From assembly GCF_040126055.1 (NCBI RefSeq), contig NZ_CP143541.1, positions 2,170,001 through 2,234,000 of the forward strand: a stretch of 64,000 bases of DNA, read 5' to 3'. A model generated the notes under the pieces. The model did no database searches and was not told the DNA's origin. It was given only the letters and a program-made list of their open reading frames with translations. Shown piece after piece: positions 15,371 to 23,163 of the stretch; positions within the stretch are counted from its first letter, which is position 1; the number at the start of each line of letters is the position of its first letter. The DNA comes from Pseudalkalibacillus sp. SCS-8. Lineage in GTDB: Bacteria > Bacillota > Bacilli > Bacillales > Fictibacillaceae. Made by a program: the position numbers and the translations under genes.

Positions 15371-16918
15371 ATGAGAAAAATCAGATCTGAGTTCAATAAA
15401 AAAGTGACATCCGTATTTTGGATCACTTTGGCTATCACGATTTTCGCCTCTTTTTGGGGATCCTTTGCTCCGAAAAGTATGGAGAAGATTACAGGGAACA
15501 TCCAATCGTATATTTCTGTCCATTTTGGATGGTACTATTTATTGATCGTCTCCCTATTCGTTGTCTTTTGTCTTTATATGATCTTCAGTCCATACGGAAA
15601 AATAAAGCTAGGAAAACCGGACGATAAGCCAGATTACAGTTATTCCACCTGGTTTGCCATGCTTTTCAGCGCCGGTATGGGGATCGGGCTTGTCTTCTAT
15701 GGTGCAGCCGCACCGATTTCCCAATACATCAAAACACCTCCTCTCGCGGAGCCGGGGTCTGCTGAAGCACTGAGAGATGCAATGCGGATTACGTTCTTCC
15801 ATTACGGTGTCCATGCATGGGGAATTTATGCCGTCGTCGCCCTGGTACTGGCTTATTTCAAATTCCGTCACGATAAGCCTGGTTTAATCAGTGCCACCTT
15901 GGAACCTATTTTCGGTGATAAGATGAAAGGACCTTGGGGGAAGGTTGTAGATGTCATCGCTGTATTCGCAACCATTGTAGGTGTCGCTACTACACTTGGT
16001 TTCGGTGCAGCTCAGATAAATGGTGGTTTCACGTATCTGCTTGGACTGGAGAAGCAGTTCTGGATACAGCTGGTCATCATTCTCATCGTAACGGTATTGT
16101 TCATGATTTCTGCCTATACTGGCCTGAGTAAGGGAATCCGGTACTTGAGCAATGTGAATATGGGGCTTGCTGTCCTTTTATTCGTTGCAATGATGATCAT
16201 TGGTCCGACATTGTATATCATGAATACTTTTACAGATACGTTAGGGGCTTATGTTCAATCCATCGCGCAGGAAAGCTTGCGTCTCGCACCAGAGAATGAT
16301 GATCGTCAACAATGGGTCATGAATTGGACCGTCTTCTTCTGGGCATGGTGGATCGCCTGGTCACCTTTCGTCGGAATTTTCATTGCGCGTGTATCTAGAG
16401 GACGATCGATTCGCGAATTTCTATCTGGTGTACTCATCGTCCCATCCGTTGTCAGCTTCCTATGGTTTTCAGCTTTCGGTATGACAGCGATTAATACGCA
16501 AAAAGGCGGGGCCGATATTGCTAGCCTTCCAGATGAACAGATGTTGTTCGGCGTGTTTGATCAATTTCCGTTCAGTGTCGTTTTATCAATTATAACGATG
16601 CTCCTGATCGCCACATTCTTCATCACCTCCGCTGACTCTGCAACCTTTGTACTTGGCATGCAGACGACGAACGGTTCCTTGAATCCACCGAAAACCGTGA
16701 AGTTTGCTTGGGGAATTGCACAATCTGCCATTGCAGCCGTGCTTTTATATACTGGTGGACTGCAGGCATTGCAAAACGCACTGATTTCTGCCGCCTTCCC
16801 TTTTTCATTCATCATGTTACTGATGGTCTATTCCCTCTACCGAGCATTGAGAAAGGATAAGGCAGAACTTGAGAAAACAGGTGATCATCAGGAAAATTAT
16901 GAAGAAAAAATATCTTAG
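15371..16918 (+). CDS. BCCT family transporter (glycine betaine/choline/carnitine type)
   Basis: 515 residues, twelve predicted transmembrane helices. BCCT signatures are FSAGMGIGLVFYGAAAPI in TM3 and the tryptophan-rich NWTVFFWAWWIAWSPF followed by VGIFIARVSRGRSIREF. Sodium-coupled osmolyte uptake of the OpuD class is the likely role. Substrate choice cannot be read safely: the GMGIGL glycine pattern fits the sodium-dependent betaine carriers. The ATG after AAAGGAG is used. It is divergent from nagA, with a shared 180-base intergenic region. Confidence 0.9.
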   Translation: MRKIRSEFNKKVTSVFWITLAITIFASFWGSFAPKSMEKITGNIQSYISVHFGWYYLLIVSLFVVFCLYMIFSPYGKIKLGKPDDKPDYSYSTWFAMLFSAGMGIGLVFYGAAAPISQYIKTPPLAEPGSAEALRDAMRITFFHYGVHAWGIYAVVALVLAYFKFRHDKPGLISATLEPIFGDKMKGPWGKVVDVIAVFATIVGVATTLGFGAAQINGGFTYLLGLEKQFWIQLVIILIVTVLFMISAYTGLSKGIRYLSNVNMGLAVLLFVAMMIIGPTLYIMNTFTDTLGAYVQSIAQESLRLAPENDDRQQWVMNWTVFFWAWWIAWSPFVGIFIARVSRGRSIREFLSGVLIVPSVVSFLWFSAFGMTAINTQKGGADIASLPDEQMLFGVFDQFPFSVVLSIITMLLIATFFITSADSATFVLGMQTTNGSLNPPKTVKFAWGIAQSAIAAVLLYTGGLQALQNALISAAFPFSFIMLLMVYSLYRALRKDKAELEKTGDHQENYEEKIS

Positions 16919-16925
16919 CAGAAAA

Positions 16926-16957
16926 CGAGCGTGTAACCGAATATGGTTACACGCTCG
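16926..16957 (+). terminator. Strong hairpin after the BCCT gene
   Basis: CGAGCGTGTAACC (16926-16938) pairs perfectly with GGTTACACGCTCG (16945-16957). The following T-run is poor (AGTACTTTTG), so it may terminate weakly in either direction between convergent genes. Confidence 0.65.
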
Positions 16958-16976
16958 AGTACTTTTGTACTTACAA

Positions 16977-18230
16977 TCAATCAAACTCACGTAGACTAGG
17001 AACTTTAAAAAAGGCGATAACAGATAGTATGACGATCAACGCTCCGCCGATGACCATGATGTTCGTAATATCAGCTCCTAGAGACAAAAAGAGAGATGTT
17101 AATGCAAAGGAAACCGGAACCAGCCCCATTGACGCCATCGATAATAAACTCATGACACGGCCGATCATCTCTTCTTTTACAATCGATTGGATCGCTGCAA
17201 TGACAGGGATGTTGATAACAGAGAATGTCGTTCCAAGAAACGCAATCAAAAGTAAGCTTTGCCATAGTTCATTTGTGAAACTGAACAGACAGAAAAATAA
17301 CCCATTGATTCCCATCGCACAAATGACAAGCAGACCTCTACGTTTCTGGAGGTTTAAAATACCGACCAGAATCGAACCTAACAACATACCTCCAGCTAGC
17401 GTTCCTTCAAGATAGCTGAAAGTCAAAGAGTTTCCATCCAATACCCCTTTGACAAACAACGGCATTCCCATTTGAAGCGGACCTACCATGAAGAGATTGA
17501 TGAATACGGCAAACAAAATCAAAGATACAAGAAACGCAGACTGTTTTACATACAGGATTCCCTCTTTGATAGAGGTCCATAATTCTGAACCATTCTCTGT
17601 TGATGATGCTTTTGTTTTCCTCTTCGTCATCCTGATCAATAGAATCGCAATACTCGCGATAAGTAACAATCCCGCTGTCACGGAAAATGCGAGTACATAG
17701 CTCCCTAAAGCGATAACGGCACCAGCTAACATCGGTCCTAAAATAAAAGAGGATTGATTGGTTATTTGGATGATTGAGTTTGCTCTCGTCAGTTGTTTCT
17801 TCTCTACAATTGAAGGGAGAAGTCCGCCATTCGCCGGCCAGAAGAACGCATCCAAGATACCGAAAACCAAAGCGAATAAGACGAAGGACCAAATCGTGAC
17901 GGTACCGAACAAAAGCCAAAACACAAGAGCAACTGCTACACCAGCACGTAGGATATCCGATAAAAACATGATGACATTCTTGTTGAAGCGATCGGCAACT
18001 GCCCCTCCAATCACCATGAACAATACCCGGGGGACACTCGACGCGATGAAAACAAGTCCTAATGAAGCTTCAAGCCCCATTACTTCTACGACATACCAAG
18101 ACTCTGAAAACAGGAAAATAGCAAGACCGAAGCTTGAACAAAGTCCAGCCAACCATAAGTACAAAAAATTCCGATTCCGCCAAATAGCGGGGGAAAACTC
18201 ATCCTTCTGCTGTTCGACTACCGCTTCCAT
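16977..18230 (-). CDS. MFS transporter (drug-efflux-like)
   Basis: 417 residues from the ATG with GGAGGC six bases upstream. Twelve hydrophobic segments in two halves with a charged central loop (RMTKRKTKASSTENGSE). The MFS motif-A region between TM2 and TM3 reads GGAVADRFNKN. The N-terminal SPAIWRNRNFLYLWLAGLCSSFG resembles the Mef/bacteriocin-efflux-type MFS_3 subgroup. It is the last gene of the GNAT-TetR-MFS operon, so it is probably an inducible exporter controlled by that TetR. The substrate is unknown. Confidence 0.88.
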   Translation of the reverse strand: MEAVVEQQKDEFSPAIWRNRNFLYLWLAGLCSSFGLAIFLFSESWYVVEVMGLEASLGLVFIASSVPRVLFMVIGGAVADRFNKNVIMFLSDILRAGVAVALVFWLLFGTVTIWSFVLFALVFGILDAFFWPANGGLLPSIVEKKQLTRANSIIQITNQSSFILGPMLAGAVIALGSYVLAFSVTAGLLLIASIAILLIRMTKRKTKASSTENGSELWTSIKEGILYVKQSAFLVSLILFAVFINLFMVGPLQMGMPLFVKGVLDGNSLTFSYLEGTLAGGMLLGSILVGILNLQKRRGLLVICAMGINGLFFCLFSFTNELWQSLLLIAFLGTTFSVINIPVIAAIQSIVKEEMIGRVMSLLSMASMGLVPVSFALTSLFLSLGADITNIMVIGGALIVILSVIAFFKVPSLREFD

Positions 18231-18330
18231 ATAATCGCCTCCAAAACTAGATCTACCTCCATTTTCCTCGAATTCACCACTCATCTACACTGTCTGGAGA
18301 TTGTAATTGATCTCCGTCTGCAGACGGAAT

Positions 18331-18933
18331 TTATGACTTCAGATATTTTAAAACCATTCTTTCATATTCGTAGAGCATATCTTCAAAACGTTCTTTACTC
18401 CGGTGAAAAAGTAAATGGAGGAAGATGCCATCGAGGCATGCCCAAAACAATCGAGAGAACGTTGAAACCTCCACATCTGATCGGAATTCTTCTGCTTGGA
18501 TGCCTTCAGTGATAATCTCTTCAATGAAACGTGCGAAATCGTTTGCTCTTTCATCAAATAACGCTTGTTTCTCTGTTTTGGAGGTGAAGATCCAAAATTC
18601 AAACTGGACAGCAATCGAGTCGTATGAGATGACACTGCTGTCACCTTGATAAAAATAGCGAAAAATATATTTCATTTTTTCCGTAGCACAATCGATTCCC
18701 GCCAATTGTTTCTTTATTTCAAAATACTTTTCCGTTCGTTTCGCATTCAATCTGTGAAAGATCTCTTCCTTACTCTTGAAATACAGATAGATTGATCCTT
18801 TACTCGTTCCAGAAGCCTTTGCGATATCATCGACGGACGTTTCGTTATACCCTTTTTCCGCAAAGCATTTGGCTGCAGCGTCTAAAATGGCTTCGGTTTT
18901 TTCTTCTTTATATTTCTTCGACACACGTGGCAT
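18331..18933 (-). CDS. TetR-family transcriptional regulator
   Basis: 200 residues. N-terminal HTH: AILDAAAKCFAEKGYNETSVDDIAKASGTSKGSIYLYFKSKEEIF, a near-consensus TetR DNA-binding domain (about 15-60). The C-terminal ligand/dimer domain is unassigned. Its start overlaps the end of the GNAT gene by 26 bases and it precedes the MFS gene by 100 bases. The palindrome upstream of the operon is its likely operator, giving self-repression together with the exporter. Confidence 0.93.
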   Translation of the reverse strand: MPRVSKKYKEEKTEAILDAAAKCFAEKGYNETSVDDIAKASGTSKGSIYLYFKSKEEIFHRLNAKRTEKYFEIKKQLAGIDCATEKMKYIFRYFYQGDSSVISYDSIAVQFEFWIFTSKTEKQALFDERANDFARFIEEIITEGIQAEEFRSDVEVSTFSRLFWACLDGIFLHLLFHRSKERFEDMLYEYERMVLKYLKS

Positions 18934-19822
18934 TTACCTTCATAGACTCCCTCATGTTTTTTTCCATACAGACTTGTTCAATCATGGTCTCAAAACCTAA
19001 ACGACGAACCGCTTCATAATCTGCCAGCTTCTGTTTCGAAAGGTTGATTACAATCCTTTTACAAGACAATTCAGGTGCAAACACCTTTGCTAAAAGGGCT
19101 GATCGCAGTTCATCTGGATTTTCCGTCAGCGGGGAAATCCCATACTGATGAAGGATGATCGTTGAAACGGTATTTTCTTTAAAAACCCTCCTGTAAAGTG
19201 CGTAACCTACTGCTTTTCCCCCATCCGAAAGGGCGATGAGCACTTCTCCGTTATGCACACTTTGCCATTGGGTTTGCCAAGGAGCTCCATCGTCATAAAA
19301 CGGCAATTGCTGGATTGTCTCCCTATCCTTCCGCACAAAAGACCACGAACCTGTATCCGGTACTGATTGCAATCCTTCCATTACACCGTTCTGTTGCAGG
19401 AATTCCACCCGATCTGTGACTTGGTAGCCAAGTGACCGATATAAAGCGATGGCAGCATCGTTACTGTGAATAGCCTCCAAGGTTGCTGTATCGACACCCT
19501 TATCCCGGTAGATGTCAAGGACGGCTTCCATCATCCGTTTGCCGACCCCTGTTCTCCTGAATTCCGGCGCAACCCCTGTGCCTCCGTTATAGCCGATGAG
19601 TTTCCCCTGTTTGCTTCTGAACCCATTCAATACAATCCCTGCTGGCACCCCACTGACAAATGCAACGATAGAATCTTCTGCTGAGAAGCCTTCTTGAACC
19701 ATACGCTGCAAGAAATAATCCATCGTCATCGTCATATCCGTAAAATATCCTTTAAAACCGCTGTTCCACGCTTCAAGTACATCCGTTAACGTGCAGTTAG
19801 AGAGACGCTCGATTGTTATCAA
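18908..19822 (-). CDS. GNAT family N-acetyltransferase, two-domain
   Basis: 304 residues from a TTG start. The upstream in-frame ATG lies inside the AGGAGGAG ribosome binding site that serves this TTG six bases later. The N-terminal GNAT domain has the acetyl-CoA loop GVAPEFRRTGVGKRMM and the late motif DAAIALYRSLGYQ. The C-terminal half is a second, degenerate GNAT-like domain. The substrate is unknown. Position in an operon with a TetR regulator and an exporter suggests drug or metabolite modification, by inference only. Confidence 0.85.
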   Translation of the reverse strand: MITIERLSNCTLTDVLEAWNSGFKGYFTDMTMTMDYFLQRMVQEGFSAEDSIVAFVSGVPAGIVLNGFRSKQGKLIGYNGGTGVAPEFRRTGVGKRMMEAVLDIYRDKGVDTATLEAIHSNDAAIALYRSLGYQVTDRVEFLQQNGVMEGLQSVPDTGSWSFVRKDRETIQQLPFYDDGAPWQTQWQSVHNGEVLIALSDGGKAVGYALYRRVFKENTVSTIILHQYGISPLTENPDELRSALLAKVFAPELSCKRIVINLSKQKLADYEAVRRLGFETMIEQVCMEKNMRESMKVNATCVEEI

Positions 19823-19841
19823 ATCATTACTCCTCCTCATT

Positions 19842-19861
19842 AAAACTGACCGGTTAGTTTT
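19842..19861. promoter_or_regulatory. TetR-type operator
   Basis: AAAACTGACCGGTTAGTTTT, a 20-bp palindrome with one mismatched pair, directly upstream of the GNAT ribosome binding site and downstream of the -10 box. Confidence 0.8.
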
Positions 19862-19873
19862 TTATATACCTAT

Positions 19874-19902
19874 ATTATGATCCATTTTCCTTTCTGTTTC
19901 AA
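19874..19902 (-). promoter_or_regulatory. Promoter of GNAT-TetR-MFS operon
   Basis: Minus strand -35 TTGAAA (19897-19902), a 17-base spacer and -10 CATAAT (19874-19879). The TetR palindrome covers the start-site region. Confidence 0.7.
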
Positions 19903-19916
19903 GAAAAATATGGGAA

Positions 19917-20093
19917 TCATTCCAGGATCTCGTACGAAGAAATGTGGGAAGGATTGATATATAAAGAAGGGTGAATTTCAATAAGCTCATCACGAACAGA
20001 TTCATCCTGAGTCATCACGATTGTTTGAAAATCGTCTTTCTCCATCTGCAACACATATTCCTTACCACTGTTCATGACCACTTTAATACGCAT
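19917..20093 (-). CDS. Small protein of unknown function, 58 residues
   Basis: The ATG is preceded by AAGGGGGAATGTTGG, an excellent ribosome binding site. The product begins MRIKVVMNSGKEYVLQMEKD and ends SHISSYEILE. It looks like a small beta-rich fold (alternating hydrophobics in RIKVVM, EYVLQM) with an acidic helix and an aromatic end. I do not recognise it with certainty. Small proteins of this build (a nucleobase-pathway-like or NERD-like name is not supported) are common in Bacillus. It is transcribed separately, between the GNAT operon promoter and the yqjQ terminator. Confidence 0.72.
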   Translation of the reverse strand: MRIKVVMNSGKEYVLQMEKDDFQTIVMTQDESVRDELIEIHPSLYINPSHISSYEILE

Positions 20094-20193
20094 CCAACAT
20101 TCCCCCTTTTTGTTGTATATGTATATTCGTTTCCGTTATTTTCATTTCCTTCTTCCTCTGATTGGACTTTTAAAATATTAACGGAACTTGAAG

Positions 20194-20231
20194 CAAAAAA
20201 AGAGCACCAAATCCGCATGATTTAGCACTCT
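20194..20231 (-). terminator. Terminator of the yqjP-yqjQ operon
   Basis: Minus-strand GAGTGCTAAATC pairs with GATTTGGTGCTC with two wobble or mismatch positions, followed by a T7 run. Confidence 0.85.
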
Positions 20232-20250
20232 AATTCCAATCTCATCCTCG

Positions 20251-21036
20251 TCATTTTTGACTGAATGCCTTTTTACCTAATTTCTCCACGATGGAAGGAG
20301 CAAGCTGATACAATTTACTCCCAATTTCCATCCAGCCTGGCATGTTCACTTCACGTACCGGTCTTTCAATTGCTTTTGTGACTTTACGAGCAACATCCAC
20401 CGGCTCCAGCAGCCACTTTTCAATGTTCTTTTCATATTCCCCTGTTTTATCGGCAATCTTGAAAAAGTTCGTCTGAATCGGCCCTGGATTTACTGTCGTC
20501 ACAACAATGCCATGGTCCTTTGTTTCTAATCGCAGACTGTTTGAAAAGCCGAGGACGGCATGCTTGGTCGCTGCATAGACGCTTCCTTTCACAGTGGCGA
20601 GCTTTGCTGCTTGGGATGCAATATTGATGATATGTCCACTTTTACGGTTCATCATCTCTGGGAGGACTGCTTTTGTGCAAGCCATCAACCCGACGACATT
20701 CGTATCAAACATACCCTTCACATCTTCCATGTCCGCTTCCAGGAAATATTCGAAAATGCCGTATCCTGCATTATTGACCAGCACATCAATGGGTCCTACC
20801 TCTCTTTCAATCCGGTTGAAAACCCGTTCGACATCAACTACATCTTGGACATCCAGGCGATAATACGGTGCTTGTATTTGGAAATCATGCTTGATTTCAT
20901 TCTGAAGATGCTGCAATTTGTCCTCTGAACGGGCCACGAGTACAGGCGTCCAGCCTTTTGCTGCGACCATTTTTGCGATATGCGACCCAAGTCCGCTCGA
21001 GGCCCCTGTCACGACAACACACTTATTTGCACTCAT
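20251..21036 (-). CDS. yqjQ: Short-chain dehydrogenase/reductase, YqjQ-like
   Basis: 261 residues. Classical SDR: nucleotide-binding TGASSGLGSHIA at 10-21, NNAG at about 90, catalytic Ser in INIASQAA and YAATK (Tyr-X3-Lys). The basic residue in VARSED following beta-2 suggests NADP(H). The substrate is unknown. It overlaps the upstream metallo-hydrolase gene by 14 bases; the same pair (yqjP-yqjQ) occurs beside proI in B. subtilis. Confidence 0.9.
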   Translation of the reverse strand: MSANKCVVVTGASSGLGSHIAKMVAAKGWTPVLVARSEDKLQHLQNEIKHDFQIQAPYYRLDVQDVVDVERVFNRIEREVGPIDVLVNNAGYGIFEYFLEADMEDVKGMFDTNVVGLMACTKAVLPEMMNRKSGHIINIASQAAKLATVKGSVYAATKHAVLGFSNSLRLETKDHGIVVTTVNPGPIQTNFFKIADKTGEYEKNIEKWLLEPVDVARKVTKAIERPVREVNMPGWMEIGSKLYQLAPSIVEKLGKKAFSQK

Positions 21037-22009
21037 TCGTTATGACCTCTTTCGCTCGAAAATAGAGTACACCGTCTACTTGGTGAATCGTAACTTGATC
21101 CTTGCTCATCAACAAATCCAAATGACCAAGCGTTTCTGACATCGTCAATCCGAGTTCCTTCAAAAAAATCGTCGGAAAAAGCTTCTGACAGATCTCAAAT
21201 CCTGTCATCGATTCTTTAGATATGATCTTCAAAATATCATCTGCTCTTTCTTCTTGTTTCAGCAAACGTAATTGGACAAGCTCCACAGGGTGTTCCACCG
21301 GCTCACCGTGCCCTGCGAGGACCTTCTTCACATCATGTTCAATCAGCTTTCTTAGAGATTCCCTGTATTGCAGTAAGGTTTTCGGACGTGCCGTGTTTCC
21401 GGTTGGAGGTGGCTCGATGAGTGCATTGGATGAAATATGTTTAATCAAATGATCTCCGCCAATCATCAGCCCATCTTCCTCTCGTATTAAGGAGAGATGA
21501 CCTTGAGCATGACCGGGTGTCTCAATGATATACCAGCCAGGCAACCCCGCAATTCCATCACCTTCTTTTACGATCTGATCCACTTCTATGGTACAAGAGT
21601 AATCAAGGTAACCCCTGACCCGTTCCATCGCTTTTTTATGAAACTTCTCAATGCCCATTTCCTTGTAAACCGTAAAATAGAATTGGTCATGATGCGCGAA
21701 GAAATCAGGATCCTTCTTCAACCACGGAAGATTATATTCAAGACATATAAAAGGGATTTTGTCCTCTTTCAAGTAATCGGCCAATCCTACATGATCAGGA
21801 TGATGGTGCGTCAAAATGACCTGATCGATATCACCCGGTTTAAAGCCTAAGGCATTCAATTGGGATTGAAACGATTGCCATGCTTCGGGTGTCTTGGGTC
21901 CGGTATCGACCAGTGTAAGCTTTTCGCCTTCAATAAGATAAAGATTCACATCACCGACAGCAAAAGGAGTCGGGAGTGTAATGCAATGGATAGTTTCTAA
22001 ATGATTCAA
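21023..22009 (-). CDS. yqjP: MBL-fold metallo-hydrolase, YqjP-like
   Basis: 328 residues. Metallo-beta-lactamase fold with HHHPDH (metal ligands in ILTHHHPDHVG), ETPGHAQGHLS, MIGGDHLI and the late AGHGEPV supplying the remaining ligands. The C-terminal ~70 residues form the extra helical domain seen in lactonase/thioesterase-like relatives. Substrate unknown. The nearest GGAGG lies about 14 bases before the ATG, so initiation may be inefficient. It is divergent from proI. Confidence 0.88.
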   Translation of the reverse strand: MNHLETIHCITLPTPFAVGDVNLYLIEGEKLTLVDTGPKTPEAWQSFQSQLNALGFKPGDIDQVILTHHHPDHVGLADYLKEDKIPFICLEYNLPWLKKDPDFFAHHDQFYFTVYKEMGIEKFHKKAMERVRGYLDYSCTIEVDQIVKEGDGIAGLPGWYIIETPGHAQGHLSLIREEDGLMIGGDHLIKHISSNALIEPPPTGNTARPKTLLQYRESLRKLIEHDVKKVLAGHGEPVEHPVELVQLRLLKQEERADDILKIISKESMTGFEICQKLFPTIFLKELGLTMSETLGHLDLLMSKDQVTIHQVDGVLYFRAKEVITNECK

Positions 22010-22128
22010 AGCGTTAACGCCTCCGTCATTGATATTGAATGAACACCCAGAAATACCGGGATACTATCTAAAACCTTTTCGAATAACGTTTATAAATAGA
22101 CTTTTTTCAAGATGAAAGGAGCATTTTC

Positions 22129-23010
22129 ATGACGACCAAGATGGGACGGGTCGCGTTCATCGGTGCAGGAGCAATGGCTGAATCCATCATCAAAGGATTG
22201 ATCGCCAAAAAAATGCTTCCTCCCCGGAATATTATTGTGACCAACCGAACAAACGATGACCGACTGCAGCAATTAGAACAAGATTATGGTGTCCATCCAT
22301 CGAGGGATACAAAATGGATTGTGCAATCTTCACAAATCATCTTACTGGCTATGAAGCCGAAGGACGCCCAGTCGGGGTTGGATCGGATTCGTCCATTCGT
22401 TCAGCCCGAGCATATTGTTGGGTCAGTCATGGCTGGCATCACGACTACATTCATGGAAGATCGCCTTCCCTTACATTGTGCGGTTGTTCGGACGATGCCG
22501 AATACGTCCTCAGAAATTGGACGGTCGTCAACTACATTATGTACCGGTCAGCATGTGTCCCATCTTCAACAGCAATTGGTGGAACATCTTTTCCAAGCAA
22601 TCGGTACAGTTACAGCGGTAAGTGAACAAGATATGGATACGACCACAGCCCTGGCTGGAAGTGGCCCCGCCTTTCTATATTATATCGCAGAAGCAATGAT
22701 GGAAGCAGCAAATTCCACCAACCTGGATGAGCATGAGATTCGCGAACTCGTGGCGAATACAATGATTGGTGCCGGGCTGATGATGAAAACAGCTCATTGT
22801 GATGTCAAGCAGCTCCGTATCAATATCACCAGTCCAGGCGGAACGACAGAAGCAGGACTCGAAGCCCTCATGGACCGAAAAGTAGGAGAGGCTTTCAAGG
22901 CCTGTATTGTAAAAGCCGCAAACCGCTCCAAAGAACTCCAGGAAGAGTATTGCAAAAAAGAAGACAATATTCGTCCCGATGATAAAGAAATGAAAAGAGC
23001 TCAATCATGA
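22129..23010 (+). CDS. proI: Pyrroline-5-carboxylate reductase, ProI-like
   Basis: 293 residues; last step of proline synthesis (P5C to proline, NAD(P)H). N-terminal Rossmann motif VAFIGAGAMAESIIKGL. The P5CR signature in the helical domain is visible as TALAGSGPAFLYYIAEAMMEAA, then SPGGTTEAGLEALM. Bacillus carries several paralogues; synteny with yqjP/yqjQ/yqjN points to ProI. The last codons and stop lie inside the terminator hairpin. Confidence 0.92.
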   Translation: MTTKMGRVAFIGAGAMAESIIKGLIAKKMLPPRNIIVTNRTNDDRLQQLEQDYGVHPSRDTKWIVQSSQIILLAMKPKDAQSGLDRIRPFVQPEHIVGSVMAGITTTFMEDRLPLHCAVVRTMPNTSSEIGRSSTTLCTGQHVSHLQQQLVEHLFQAIGTVTAVSEQDMDTTTALAGSGPAFLYYIAEAMMEAANSTNLDEHEIRELVANTMIGAGLMMKTAHCDVKQLRINITSPGGTTEAGLEALMDRKVGEAFKACIVKAANRSKELQEEYCKKEDNIRPDDKEMKRAQS

Positions 23011-23018
23011 GCTCTTTT
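22993..23018 (+). terminator. Terminator overlapping the proI stop codon
   Basis: AAAAGAGCTCA (22993-23003) pairs with TGAGCTCTTTT (23008-23018). The TGA stop is the first three bases of the 3' arm. Confidence 0.85.
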
Positions 23019-23026
23019 ATGCTCTT

Positions 23027-23163
23027 TTAAAGAATGTTGTTGAACTAGAAAAGCTCCAGGCGGACGCTTTCCGCGGGCAACGCTTCAGCCTCCTCGACCT
23101 CGTTCCTTGGTCTGCGGGGTCTTCAGCTGTTGCTTTTCCCGCCGGAGTCGCCGCCTTCCGCTT
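23027..23163. repeat. GC-rich Bacillaceae dispersed repeat element
   Basis: After a TTAAAGAATGTTGTTGA leader comes AAAGCTCCAGGCGGACGC, TTTCCGCGGG and further GC-rich sequence ending CCCGCCGGAGTCG and CCGCCTTCCGC. I recognise this as the type of ~120-bp imperfect-palindrome element scattered in Bacillaceae genomes. It is far more GC-rich than its surroundings, sits between convergent genes and ends exactly at the stop codon of the M20 gene. A truncated relative lies at 46281-46326. Confidence 0.75.
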
